This document shows, piece after piece, positions 23,415-34,275 of a stretch of DNA of 64,000 nucleotides (position 1 is the first letter of the stretch; every line of letters starts with the position of its first letter). Position numbers and translations under genes: made by a program. The notes beneath the pieces are model-generated. The model saw only the letters and a list, made by a program, of their open reading frames with translations, was not told the DNA's origin and searched no databases. Location of the stretch: positions 62,001 through 126,000 of the forward strand of contig OZ020619.1 of the NCBI GenBank assembly GCA_963971575.1, read 5' to 3'. This stretch comes from Liopterus haemorrhoidalis. Its lineage: Eukaryota > Arthropoda > Insecta > Coleoptera > Dytiscidae.

Positions 23415-25051
23415 TCCACCAACCCACTTCTTGGAAGTCCAATCTTAATTTTTCAAATTGAACACAAGTTGAAGTTTATCAACGAAACAGCTTAAATCTA
23501 AAATAAATAAATAAAATAAAAATCCAAAAGTCCAAACTCAATTTTTTGTTTACAAAAACCGATCAATTGCGGAAATATTGCGCTTCTAAAATTATTAACA
23601 AAAATATAAATTTTAAAAATACTATTAAAGTCCGACTCACATATATCTGAACCGCAATCGAGCGTTCATTTGCTGACATTAGACCTAACACCACTATCAA
23701 CAATAATTTTTTTAACAAATTCAAACACTAGCCAGACTGTTAAAAAAATTTCCGGTTTCAGACCGATCACTAGCGGATAAAATTCCAATCTACCGGTCAA
23801 CATATATTATTCAAAAAATACAGATAAAATATAAAATATTATGCAACTATATCAATCCCGTATTAAATTTATTAGTTAAATAAATTTAATTAAAAATCCC
23901 TATTTAGTTCGAACTTGTTAAAAATTGTCAAGTCTTATCAAAATATCAGACATAGCACTCATTAAGAACTCATTAATATCGGAAATATTTTAATCCCTTA
24001 TAAATTTCTTCAAGGTTAATATTATATAACTAATATTGCGTATTAAAATTTACAATATATACGTAAAAATAATTGAAAAAAATGCCTAGAAAGCATATTT
24101 TTTTAAAAAAATATATAATTCCTACCTTTCTCAAATTTTTTTGTAGCAACCACAGGATGCAGGATAATTTTAAATATCCTTTCAGCAACTTCCAAACATT
24201 CATTTGGCTTTTTCCAAACATCCAGGCACTAAATTTTATTTTGTTTTAAATAAAAACTTCATAAAACATTTTTTATAAATATTAAAACGTCGTGAAACGT
24301 TTTTTTTTTTCCTCACAAATTTTAAAAAATTATGATTTGTTATAATATTCTTTTAAACTAATAAAAAAATAATTTAATTTTGTTTTAAAACTATAAATTT
24401 TGTTGTTTAAACACTTTAATTAACTTAAAAATATTTTTTAAAACTTTTTTAAAGTTTTAGTAAACTTAAACGGAAGATCACCCAGGAGTAACTGCGTTGA
24501 GGAAGCGCAGTGCATCTCAGCATAGAGAGTTAGTTACACTCTGGGACATGCAGAGAGCGCACTAATCGGACGAAGCTTGTGTGGACGCCGTCCAAATGAA
24601 TGGCTTAGATGGCGTTTTATATTCTTGTGAAATGTTAATTTTTTTTAAACTGTATAAAAAAAAGAAAAAATAAATTAATTAATCAGAAATAGTGAAGCTT
24701 ATAATAAACAGCGAAAAATTCCTAAGTGTAAAAGTTCATTCTCAGTTTGGTTAAACTTTATATTAAAATTTTTATTTAAAAAAAGTTAAAAGTTTACTAT
24801 TTTTAACCAAATTACAGTGTAAATCTTTATTTATTCAGGTAGTGTTATTTTTATGAATTATTACTTTTTCAGTGTTAAATTAACACTACTTTAACACTGT
24901 TTATTTTCTAACTCTGTTATTTAACTAGTATGTAAGTGTTAGAAAACCAGATTAGATTGATTAGATTGAACTAAAAAAGTAAAAGTTACTAGAATTCATA
25001 ATCTAGTTCCGCTTAAACCAAAAAAACTGGCTATAGTTTTACAATGAATTT
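23415..25051. other. Spacer of IR-A, AT-rich
   Basis: Mostly AT-rich without recognised genes. A GC-richer patch at about 24480-24610 has a short stem, CTGCG...CGCAG (near 24497). The short frame at 24030-24221 is not convincing. A partial TTTAAGCGGAA MITE lies at 24978-25045. Confidence 0.55.
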
Positions 25052-25613
25052 GGGTTGCTAGGAGATTTTGTGCTTATGGTGAGTGTTTTTTTTTTTTTAT
25101 TTATTAATATTTAATCTGTCTCATTTTGTAATACGAAACTAGACCTGGTTACTTTAAGACTAGACCTGGATATATGAGCTATTTTAGCCTGATTTTGATT
25201 GGCTTAGCGCGCAGACAAATTTACAATTAACAATACTTGTCAAAATAATCGTTACATTATTTATTACAGACATTAATTCTGGTGAAATAATGATTGTGTT
25301 TGGGTTTTTAAACCATTTTTAAATATTTTATGTAATTTTTAAAAATTAATATTTCAAATTCAAAATATCCTTTGTATTATTTATTTAAATTTTCAAAGAA
25401 TTCATTTTATATATGTATATAGTATTTGCTGTAAGTCGTTTTCGTTTTGCAGCGTTAACTACTGCATTCTTATTTGAACTGGACGTTAATTTACTAAGGC
25501 TGACTGGATAAATTTTTAGTATGCATTTTCAATTCAATTTTTTATACGACATTTTTTAAATCAAATTGTAAGTTCAAGCTGACAAAATTTTGTAATTTAT
25601 TTTTATTTTTTAG

Positions 25614-25709
25614 GTATCTCCTGAAGGCACTAGTACTCAAAAATGCTACACGACACTGATTGGGTGCTGTGGAGACCTACGATTGACCTGGATGGACCAG
25701 CAGTCTTCG
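25614..25709 (+). other. Exon-like island, family P (copy 2)
   Basis: AG acceptor after a T-rich tract, ATG at 25643, open frame MLHDTDWVLWRP..., then CTTCG|GTAAGATAC. Differs from the other copies at the W/L and E/V positions only. Confidence 0.45.
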
Positions 25710-25740
25710 GTAAGATACTTTCAAAATAATAATTTATTGA

Positions 25741-25984
25741 GGCACGGTCTCTCCACCTTCAGGTAAACCTCTAGGTAACTGTCTGACAGATAAGGTTATC
25801 TGGAACTTCATCTGCTGCATAAATGTCATAAACAATCGGTGAATTCAATACGTCAGTCTCATTATCTGTCAGATAAATTTGTAATGAGAGACGGGATGAC
25901 ATCTGTTCAGCACAGAAATTATCACATAACCTCAACTGTCAGACGGTCGGCTAGAGGTTCACCTGAAGGTGGAAAGACCGGGCC
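25741..25984 (+). mobile_element. MITE P (copy 2)
   Basis: Inverted ends GGCACGGTCTCTCCACC and GGTGGAAAGACCGGGCC, inner arms through CTGTCTGACAG. Confidence 0.65.
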
Positions 25985-26110
25985 CTACAGCTTATTGGAC
26001 ACACTGACGTACGTCACCTCACCCAGAGGAAGTTTGCAATTCGTTCGCGACAAACATTTCAACAGAACATTTTCAATTTGTGAAAATTCACATCAATTTT
26101 TTTTTTATTA

Positions 26111-26298
26111 TATAGGCTATTCCAAAACGTTTAAGCGGAAATAACTGGAGTTTTTATTTTTTTAAGTTGTCATGAGTTCTCCTTTTTATGTTTAAAGAGG
26201 GCTTTTGCTAAACAAAATGATCGAAAGCCTCACTTAAACGGTAAAAGTTACTAGAATTCATAATCTAGTTCCGTTTAAACCAAAAAAACTGGCTATAG
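26111..26298 (-). mobile_element. MITE with TTTAAGCGGAA inverted ends
   Basis: TATAGGCTATTCC...GTTTAAGCGGAA at the left and TTCCGTTTAAACC...CTATAG at the right. It overlaps the outer end of both inverted repeat systems (IR-A right arm, IR-B left arm). Confidence 0.7.
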
Positions 26299-27137
26299 TT
26301 TTACAATTATTTTTTTTATTTGACTTTCATATCTATGGCCGACGGTCTAGAAACTGAGAGCTTACCTTCTCTGCCCCTTATACGCCGCTACTAGGCGTTT
26401 GGAACCTATTATTTTTATTTATTTATTTTTAATGAATTTTAATTATTTGTAGATCCCAAAGGACTTGGATAAGGACCAACTAGAATAAGGAACCAATTAG
26501 GACAGGAGCCAACCAGGATAAGGAATCAACCAGGACGAGGACGAAACGGGACAAGATCCAAAAGGACATCGGAGATCGAAAACAGCCGTGTAAAATCGTT
26601 AAGTAGAAATGTTTCTGTAGTCTATTTCAATTAAGAATGCATTGTCTAAGGATATATGAGCTATTTTAGCCTGATTTTGATTGGCTAAGCGCGCACAACG
26701 TTACACTTAACAATACTTGTCAAAATAATCGTTACATTATTTATTACAGACATTAATTCTGGTGAAATAATGATTGTGTTTGGGTTTTTAAACCATTTTT
26801 AAATATTTTATATAATTCTTAAAAATTAATATTTCAAACTCTAAATTTCCTTTGTATTGAATTTGTGTCGATAACCTAATTGTTGACGTCTTATTTATTT
26901 AAATTTTCAAAGAATTCATTTTATATATATATAGTATTTGCTGCAAGTCGTTTTCGTTTTGCAGCGTTAACTACTGCATTCTTATTTGAACTGGACGTTA
27001 ATTTACTAAGGCTGACTGGATAAATTTTTAGTATGCATTTTCAATTCAATTTTTTATACTTTTTTTTATACGACATTTTTTAAATCAAATTGTAAGTTCA
27101 AGCTGACAAAATTTTGTAATTTATTTTTATTATTTAG

Positions 27138-27233
27138 GTATCTCCTGAAGGCACTAGTACTCAAAAATGCTACACGACACTGATTTGGAGCTGTGGAGAC
27201 CTACGATTGACCTGGATGGACCAGCAGTCTTCG
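27138..27233 (+). other. Exon-like island, family P (copy 3)
   Basis: AG acceptor, ATG at 27167, frame MLHDTDLELWRP then TIDLDGPAVF, and GTAAGATAC donor at 27234. Confidence 0.45.
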
Positions 27234-27263
27234 GTAAGATACTTTCAAAATAATAATTTATTG

Positions 27264-27509
27264 AGGCCGAGTCTCTCCACCTTCAGGTAAACCTCTAGGT
27301 AACTGTCTGACAGATAAGGTTATTTGGAACTGCATCTACTGTATAAATGTCATAAACAATCGGTGAATCCAATACGTCAGTCTCATTATCCGTCAGATAA
27401 ATTTGTAATGAGAGACGGGATGACATCTGTTCACCACAGAAAGTATCACATAACCTCAACTGTCAGACGGTCGGCTAGAGGTTCACCTGAAGGTGGAAAG
27501 ACCGGGTCC
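27264..27509 (+). mobile_element. MITE P (copy 3)
   Basis: Inverted ends with CCACCTTCAGGT; the left terminus is altered to GGCCGAGTC. Confidence 0.65.
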
Positions 27510-27850
27510 TACAGCTTATTGGACACACTGACGTACGTCACCTCACCCAGAGGAAGTTTGCAATTCGTTCGCGACAAACATTTCAACAGAGCATTTTTAT
27601 TTGAAACGGACGTTAATTTACTAAGGTTGACTGTATATATTTGAGGCATTTTCATTCAGGGTTTTGTAGGTATGACCACCAAAAAACCCTTATAACGTCA
27701 CTTGTGTGTCTGTCTGTACGGTAGAAATTGTAGCCAAACGCCTTAACATAGAATGTTGAAATTTGGCATGCTTATACAACTCTTTGACATCCCCAGGTAA
27801 ATATAAACAAATATGTATTAAATGAATAATATGTATAAAATATATATATT

Positions 27851-28171
27851 TTTAATATATATTTTATACATTTTATACGTTCCTCAAAATACGTTTTAAG
27901 AGCTTTCTTTTGATACCACACAATACATTTTTTTAAATAATTATTTTTTTCAACGCCACAAAAAAATCAATATTTTTCGAAAAACAAATCTGATCAAAAA
28001 TTTCTGTTGAACTATTCCGGTTCCCATCAATGGACATTTATTTCAGATTTTTAGATCAACCCATCTGGAAGGTAGGGACAAATCCCATAAAAAAATTGGT
28101 TTTTCAAAAATAAAAATTTGCTTGCCTATCCCCGCATTAAGAGGTTTAATTTGATAATCCAGTCACAATTA
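27851..28171. other. Spacer of palindrome IR-B
   Basis: AT-rich 321-bp loop with no gene. It would form the loop of a hairpin if the palindrome extruded or were transcribed. Confidence 0.8.
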
Positions 28172-28513
28172 AAAAATATATATTTTATACATATTATTCA
28201 TTTAATACATGTTTGTTTATATTTACCTGGGGATGTCAAAGAGTTGTATAAGCATGCCAAATTTCAACATTCTATGTTAAGGCGTTTGGCTACAATTTCT
28301 ACCGTACAGACAGACACACAAGTGACGTTATAAGGGTTTTTTGGTGGTCATACCTACAAAACCCTGAATGAAAATGCCTCAAATATATACAGTCAACCTT
28401 AGTAAATTAACGTCCGTTTCAAATAAAAATGCTCTGTTGAAATGTTTGTCGCGAACGAATTGCAAACTTCCTCTGGGTGAGGTGACGTACGTCAGTGTGT
28501 CCAATAAGCTGTA

Positions 28514-28758
28514 GGGCCCGGTCTTTCCACCTTCAGGTGAACCTCTAGCCGACCGTCTGACAGTTGAGGTTATGTGATACTTTCTGTGCTGAACAGATGT
28601 CATCCCGTCTCTCATTACAAATTTATCTGACGGATAATGAGACTGACGTATTGGATTCACCGATTGTTTATGACATTTATGCAGTAGATGAAGTTCCAGA
28701 TAACCTTATCTGTCAGAGAGTTACCTAGAGGTTTACCTGAAGGTGGAGAGACCGGGCC
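28514..28758 (-). mobile_element. MITE P (copy 4)
   Basis: Least altered copy: GGCCCGGTCTTTCCACC at the left and GGTGGAGAGACCGGGCC at the right. Confidence 0.65.
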
Positions 28759-28788
28759 TCAATAAATTATTATTTTGAAAGTATCTTA

Positions 28789-28884
28789 CCGAAGACTGCT
28801 GGTCCATCCAGGTCAATCGTAGGTCTCCACAGCTCCAAATCAGTGTCGTGTAGCATTGTTGAGTACTAGTGCCTTCAGGAGATA
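28789..28884 (-). other. Exon-like island, family P (copy 4)
   Basis: Mirror of 27138-27233 on the minus strand; ATG, frame and donor are retained, with one upstream base change. Confidence 0.45.
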
Positions 28885-29878
28885 CCTAAAAAATAAAAAT
28901 AAATTACAAAATTTTGTCAGCTTGAACTTACAATTTGATTTAAAAAATTTCGTATAAAAAAAAGTATAAAAATTGAATTGAAAATGCATACTAAAAATTT
29001 ATCCAGTCAGCCTTAGTAAATTAACGTCCAGTTCAAATAAGAATGCAGTAGTTAACGCTGCAAAACGAAAACGACTTACAGCAAATACTATATATATATA
29101 AAATGAATTCTTTGAAAATTTAAATAAATAAGACGTCAACAATTAGGTTATCGACACAAATTCAATACAAAGGAAATTTAGAGTTTGAAATATTAATTTT
29201 TAAGAATTATATAAAATATTTAAAAATGGTTTAAAAACCCAAACACAATCATTATTTCACCAGAATTAATGTCTGTAATAAATAATGTAACGATTATTTT
29301 GACAAGTATTGTTAAGTGTAACCTTGTGCGCGCTTAGCCAATCAAAATCAGGCTAAAATAGCTCATATATCCTTAGACAATGCATTCTTAATTGAAATAG
29401 ACTACAGAAACATTTCTACTTAACGATTTTACACGGCTGTTTTCGATCTCCGATGTCCTTTTGGATCTTGTCCCGTTTCGTCCTCGTCCTGGTTGATTCC
29501 TTATCTTGGTTGGCTCCTGTCCTAATTGGTTCCTTATTCTAGTTGGTCCTTATCCAAGTCCTTTGGGATCTACAAATAATTAAAATTCATTAAAAATAAA
29601 TAAATAAAAATAATAGGTTCCAAACGCCTAGTAGCGGCGTATAAGGGGCAGAGAAGGTAAGTTCTCAGTTTCTAGACCGTCGGCCATAGATATGAAAGTC
29701 AAATAAAAAAAATAATTGTAAAACTATAGCCAGTTTTTTTGGTTTAAACGGAACTAGATTATGAATTCTAGTAACTTTTACCGTTACATTAAAAGGGAAT
29801 GCAATTTTTGTAATTGTGTCCCTGGAAATGAAACGAACGCATACACACGACTGACACGTTTTTTGGGTTGGTTATTAT

Positions 29879-29990
29879 GTCTGTCTGTCTGTCTGTCTGT
29901 CTGACTGTCTGTCTGTCCATCTGTCTGTCTGTCTGTCTGTCGGTCGGTATGTCTGTCTGTCTATCTGTCCGTCCGTCTTTCTGTCATACA
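29879..29990 (+). repeat. (TCTG)n microsatellite, degenerate
   Basis: CTGT tetranucleotide array with interspersed TCGG, TCCA and TATC variants. The minus frame over it encodes only DRQT repeats and is not a gene. Confidence 0.9.
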
Positions 29991-29994
29991 ATAC

Positions 29995-30440
29995 AAACTC
30001 CCCATGTGGTTTAAAACATTGATTTTGCGATCCTAGCACATTTGAGAAGCATCTAAGGCTATTAGCGCTTGAATGCTCAAGTAAAATATGTAATAATATT
30101 CCATTTAAGGCTACTAGCGCCCAATATTCATAATACAAATTCTACATGTGGTTTAAAAAATGAAATTTTTGATACTTACACATTTGAACAGCATCTAAGA
30201 CTATTAGCGCTTGAATGCTCAAGTGAAATATTTGATAATATTCCATCTAAGGCTACTAGCGCCCAATATCCACTATAAAACTTCGCATGTGGTTTAAAAA
30301 ATGCATTTTAGGCTACTAGTGCCTCATGTTAAATATTTAATTTATAGATTTAAATTGTTAAATTAATTTTTAACCAGAAAAATGCACTTTGGGCTATTAG
30401 TGACTCATTTAATTTAACGTTTCAAAATGTTAAATTATTT
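29995..30440 (+). repeat. About 142-bp tandem repeat with CTAAGGCTAYTAGCGC
   Basis: CATGTGGTTTAAAA recurs at about 30003, 30144 and 30286. Between them GCATCTAAGGCTATTAGCGC and AAGGCTACTAGCGCCCAATA alternate. The motif decays to ...CTACTAGTGCCTCA, then GGCTATTAGTGAC and, at 30728, GGCTATTAGTGCC. Confidence 0.75.
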
Positions 30441-31190
30441 TTATCAAAGTTCAAATTATTTGATTTTAATATTATTTATTAAATTTAATACAATTTTTAT
30501 TATATAACTTCCTCATTAAATATTTAGACGCAAATTTCTTACATAAAATGCATTGGAATTTTCTTATCAAGGATTAACAAGATTAGAGACAATATTAATG
30601 AACGAATGTTCTATGGACACCTGCGAGTTTTTGCAAGTCATAAGGTCATTTCGGTCATTTAGCATTATACTGTGTCATAGGGTAGATCTATGTTGGGCAA
30701 TTGGGGAATTTTGGGGTAGCATCTTGGGCTATTAGTGCCAGTGGTAGTGTTAAACTATAGTAATAATCAAGATATTAATACTGAAGTGAAAAAAATTTAA
30801 AAAATCCGAAAATTAACACTGTTTTTTGGACTTTGAAAAATTTGTCATGGTCTTTTTTGTTAAATTTTGTTACGCAGTTATAATAAAAGTTATACAAAAA
30901 TGTTTGGGAATTCAGAAATTGGAATAAAAAAGGTATGTAGTTCTATATATTCATTAGTATTTATTATTTTTGATTGTTTTTTTTTAATTGAAAATAGAAA
31001 TAATTGGGAAAAATATTTAAATATTTTTTTCTAATTGTTTCAGGCTGTAGAGAAAAAAATCAAAAATCCATCAGTTACAAACTGGAAAAATTGGTGTTTT
31101 TTTTTGCATTTTTATATATTTTTAATTATTTTTCTTAACAATTGAATTAGAAATTTGTAATTGTGAACTATTTACCTGATAAGGCAGCGG
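30441..31190. other. AT-rich stretch, nothing assigned
   Basis: Apart from the single TTAGTGCC motif near 30733 I see no repeat, RNA gene or supported frame. Confidence 0.55.
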
Positions 31191-31194
31191 TTCT

Positions 31195-31470
31195 TAAAAC
31201 ACCAGGGGTCCGCGAAACAATTTTGTCATTAACTTTACATCCCCCAACTTTTCGTTTTTATTCAAATAACTCATTTAATAAAAATCCTACATGGTAAAGT
31301 CTTTTTATTTGTTGTTATTTAACTAGTTATTGACATAACTAAACAATAATTATTAAATATTTAATTATTTTTATTCAACAGCAAATAATTTACAGAAAAC
31401 ATATTATAATAAGATCTATTTTGACCAATATTTGACCAAGAAATTTTTCTATGCGTTTAACGTATTATAA
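31195..31470 (-). mobile_element. hAT MITE fragment
   Basis: CAGCGGTTCTTAAAAC at 31195 matches, inverted, the right end of the complete element at 46754-47313. The match continues through CATCCCCCAACTTTTCG and CATATTATAATAAGATC before ending. The other terminus is missing. Confidence 0.75.
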
Positions 31471-31534
31471 TTTGTAACTTTTTTTATTCTTTTTTAGGTA
31501 AAATCGAGAAAACCTTAGACATCTGTACCTATAC

Positions 31535-31736
31535 GCTAGAAATTTTAGTCAAATGATTGAACTAAGAGAGCTGAAATTTGGCGTACATATACATTTTTTA
31601 TACTGAAAAGGAAAAATTCTGAAATTTGGAAACTAGAAATTATAGTCAAATGACTGGACCAAGAGAGATGAAATTTGGCATGCATATACATTTTTTTATA
31701 CTAAAAAGGAAAAATTCTGAAATTTGGAAAAAATCA
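31535..31736 (+). repeat. Two-unit tandem repeat, about 105 bp
   Basis: CTAGAAATTTTAGTCAAATG and CTAGAAATTATAGTCAAATG begin two units that share GAGAGMTGAAATTTGGC and AAAAGGAAAAATTCTGAAAT. Related to the GAAATTTGGCATGC tail of the TCTG-bearing repeats elsewhere. Confidence 0.8.
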
Positions 31737-31749
31737 AGTTGTGAGTGGA

Positions 31750-31812
31750 CGTAGACCCAGATCTCTGGGCCTACGGTGGTAAGGCCTCAACAATTTGTTG
31801 AGTATTTTCTAT
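31750..31812 (+). repeat. Hairpin relative of the 33.8/48.5-kb islands
   Basis: CGTAGACCCAGATCTCTGGG with CCTACG forms a stem-loop and is followed by GGTGGTAAGGCCTCAACAAT, resembling the segment at 33858-33900 and 48514-48560. Confidence 0.6.
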
Positions 31813-31839
31813 TTTGTAACTATAAGAAAAAATGTGGCG

Positions 31840-32420
31840 ATAATATAAGAACAGGCAGTATTTTTACTGAGCTGTCTTTATATTTTTGCTATAAAAAATG
31901 TTGAATTCTGATGTTTATAAAAGACTAAATTAACTTTGCAAACAAAAAAAAATTAAATTCGCACACTTACACACGTACACCAAAATTGATTTAATTTTTG
32001 AAAAAATATGAAAAAACAATAAGACACACGAAAAATGAGTATTGATATAAAAACAGACTACATTTTTACGTTTTTCTTTATATTTTTGCTTTAAAAAACT
32101 TTGAAATGTGAAATCTGGAAAGAACAAAAAAAAAAAAAATAGATTCGCACACTTACACACGTACACCAAAATGTATTTAATTTTTGAAAAAATATGAGAA
32201 AACAATAAGACACACACACGTATGAAAAAACTTTGAACACAGCTTTGATGTAAAAAAAAACAGTATTTTTACTGAAATTTTTTTATATTCTTGCCCTCGC
32301 CAATGTGGAATTCAAAATAAAAATAAAAATGCCATTTAGTTCCGCTTAACGTTTGAAACAGCCTATACTCACGTGCCCCAAAATTGATTTTTGAAAAAAA
32401 TGTGAAAAAAGTAACACACG
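31840..32420. repeat. Degenerate tandem repeat, about 180 bp
   Basis: Recurring order: ATAAAAACAG, TTTATATTTTTGCT, a short AT stretch, CACACTTACACACGTACACC, TTTTTGAAAAAATATG, AACAATAAGACACAC. At least two good units (to 32030 and 32222) and eroded ones, including 32725-32935 and 33945-34110. The minus frame 31930-32217 merely crosses it. Confidence 0.7.
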
Positions 32421-32432
32421 TAAACACTAAAA

Positions 32433-32717
32433 CAGTGTTTCTCAACCAAAAACGCACCGCGGACCACTAATAATAATTGTTGGTTCAGTTTTTGCAAGAA
32501 AACAAATATATTTAATGTGCTACTAAATACATTTATTTTATTTGTAGAAAATCACAGAAAGTTTACATAAAATAAACAAAATATAAATTATTTACATAAA
32601 AAATTTGCGTAAAAAATAACAAAAATACTGCAAAAAACATATATAAAAACTTTCGCGGACCACTAAATTTTTCTGGGGACCACTGATGGTCTGCGGACCA
32701 CCTGTTGAGAAACACTG
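32433..32717. mobile_element. Nonautonomous hAT element (285 bp) with target duplication
   Basis: Termini CAGTGTTTCTCAACC and GTTGAGAAACACTG are inverted repeats of hAT type. Flanks CACTAAAA (32425-32432) and CACTAGAA (32718-32725) match at 7 of 8 bases, fitting the 8-bp duplication of hAT transposition. The inner CGCGGACCACTAA and CGCGGACCACTAAATTT motifs extend the symmetry. No coding capacity. Confidence 0.88.
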
Positions 32718-32888
32718 CACTAGAAAATTATGCATTGATATAAAAACAGATTTTTAACGTCTTTTTTTATATTTCTGCTATAAAAAAATATTGAATTTTT
32801 GTGTTCAGAAGTAACAAAATGATACAATTTTTGAAAAAAAATATGAAAAAAATACGAAAAAAAATATGAAAAATTAAGAAGAAAAAAA

Positions 32889-32908
32889 ATACACACACAC
32901 ACACACAC
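32889..32908. repeat. (AC)n microsatellite
   Basis: CA dinucleotide run within an eroded copy of the 180-bp repeat. Confidence 0.9.
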
Positions 32909-33045
32909 ATACACTTACACAAAAATGAATGGTTTTAAAAAATATTTTGGACATTGTTAGGGTTTCGTCGATACAATCTACAAGCCCTATATACATATAC
33001 ATATAATTATTTATTCTTGTTATTAAATATTTTTTGCTGTTGCAG

Positions 33046-33182
33046 CTGATCTTGAATGGTCCGAGAAGACCTTAAACTAAAGAATCAGTGTTTCCAATTA
33101 TTTTTTCCGAATTTAATCGGCCCTAGAAGTAGAGGGGGATGCTGTCGGCGAAGGAATTTGCAAAATAGCTCTCCTGAACTTG
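33046..33182 (+). other. Exon-like island A, first copy
   Basis: Preceded by TTTTTTGCTGTTGCAG and ended by CTGAACTTG|GTAAGTTT, both good splice consensus. Shares GGTCCGAGAAGACCTTAAAC and GGGGGATGCTGTCGGCGAAGG with 47821-48059 but lacks about 100 bp of it between AATTTAATCGG and CCCTAGAAG. Followed, after an intron-like gap of about 640 bp, by island B at 33820. No recognised protein domain. Confidence 0.5.
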
Positions 33183-33222
33183 GTAAGTTTATTTTCTAAA
33201 GCTGTATGTCCATTATTTTTAC

Positions 33223-33775
33223 CGACCGCCAACATATATAAGGGAGGTATTGCGATCATACCGATTTTGACATTTTGACATTTCGAGATTTCGATGGATC
33301 TCCACGAATTGAGGTAGCTGCATAACTTTTTGATTATTTTTAACATGATGTCTGTCGGTCGGTCTATCCGGCTGTCCGTCTTTCTGTCTGTCTGTCCGTC
33401 TGTCTGTCTATCCGCCTGTCTGTCTGTCCGTCTGTCTGTTCGTCTGTCTGTCTGTCCGTCAGTCCGTCAATCTGTCTGTCTGTCCGTCTGTCCGTCAGCC
33501 TGTCTGTCTGTGTACACGTGAAGAGCAAATTCGGCCAAAAGGATTTTTATGAAACTTCATATTTAAACTTTTGACATCAATGGCACGAGTTGATCAACTT
33601 TTGATAAAAATTGGTTAACTAGAAATGGGAGTTTACCCGTGTCGATTTTAAGATTTTTGCGATTTAACAAAATAATATTTAGAAAAAATGTATTTAACAA
33701 AAGTTGCTATAAATCAATAACTAACAGCTTTTATTAGAGTCATTTTTTGATAAAACGAAAAATTTTGAATTTTTT
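33223..33775 (-). mobile_element. ACCGACCGCCA element, partial, within intron-like gap
   Basis: Starts ACCGACCGCCAACATATATA and runs, inverted relative to 21441-22064, through GGATCTCCACGAATTGAGG, a long TCTG/TCCG array (33355-33515) and TTGATCAACTTTTG to TTTTGATAAAACG. The outermost part with the opposite end is absent. The equivalent gap at 48060-48476 lacks the element. Confidence 0.75.
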
Positions 33776-33819
33776 TTGGGTTTTTGATTTTGTTGCTAAT
33801 TGTTGTTTTGTTGTTACAG

Positions 33820-33885
33820 CCATCGCTGGAGGGCCCCATGCAGGTTCAGAGAAGGGCGTAGTCCCAGATCGCTGGGACTACGGGG
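33820..33885 (+). other. Exon-like island B, first copy, with hairpin
   Basis: Bounded by TTGTTACAG and GGGG|GTAAG. Contains CATCGCTGGAGGGCCCCATG and a near-perfect stem-loop, GTAGTCCCAGATC...GCTGGGACTAC. If spliced to island A in phase 0 it reads PSLEGPMQVQRRA then stops. The second copy is 48477-48545. Confidence 0.5.
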
Positions 33886-34145
33886 GTAAGCCCTCAATAA
33901 TTTTTGAGTATTTTTTATTTTGTCACACCCAAAAATATTGGGGCATTTATATAGAAACAGACGATATTTTCAAGTCTTTTTTTATATTTTTGCTGGCCAT
34001 AATTTCCAATTCTGATGTCCAGAAAGGACAAAAAATTTCTAAAAATTATTAGAAAAGAAAAAAAAATACATACGGGTACAGATAAATTAATGGTTTTAAA
34101 AAGTATTTTGGACATTTTAAGGTCCGTAGGATAATTTATAAACTG

Positions 34146-34275
34146 CCGACCGGAGTAGCGTAGTGGTAGCAGATGTGCCCTACGTTCTTAAGGTATCGGG
34201 TTTGAATCATGTTCAGGCATGGAATTTTCCAAAATAATAGAATTATCCTGGCTAATTGCCGAAGTAGCAAAGGCC
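34146..34275 (+). mobile_element. tRNA-derived SINE, solitary copy
   Basis: CCGACCGGAGTAGCGTAGTGG head with box A, box B decayed to GGTTTGAATCA, then the family's CCTGGCTAATTGCC and AGCAAAGGCCATTTA tail. It shows that the SINE in unit A is an independent interspersed family. Confidence 0.8.

Larger units (their letters stand above)
25052..26307 (-). repeat. Inverted repeat IR-A, right arm
   Basis: Reverse complement of 22067-23414. It lacks a segment of about 30 bp (TTATCGACACAAATGCC region) that is present in the left arm, besides smaller indels. Confidence 0.88.
26237..27850 (+). repeat. Large palindrome IR-B, left arm (about 1.61 kb)
   Basis: Pairs with 28172-29785 with a constant coordinate sum of 56022 wherever I checked (26237/29785, 26641/29381, 27850/28172), so there is no net indel across 1614 bp. 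A handful of mismatches were seen, for example at the MITE P end near 27268. Contains an exon-like island, MITE P, and a GGTTTTGTAGGTATGACC repeat near the inner end. Confidence 0.93.
28172..29785 (-). repeat. Large palindrome IR-B, right arm (about 1.61 kb)
   Basis: Reverse complement of 26237-27850. The outer boundary falls at ACTTTTACCGTT, inside a truncated TTTAAGCGGAA MITE. Confidence 0.93.

Noticed and set aside
29875..30138. A DRQT-repeat protein; similar frames at 33330 and 48117-48420
   Set aside because: Pure translation of the TCTG microsatellite.
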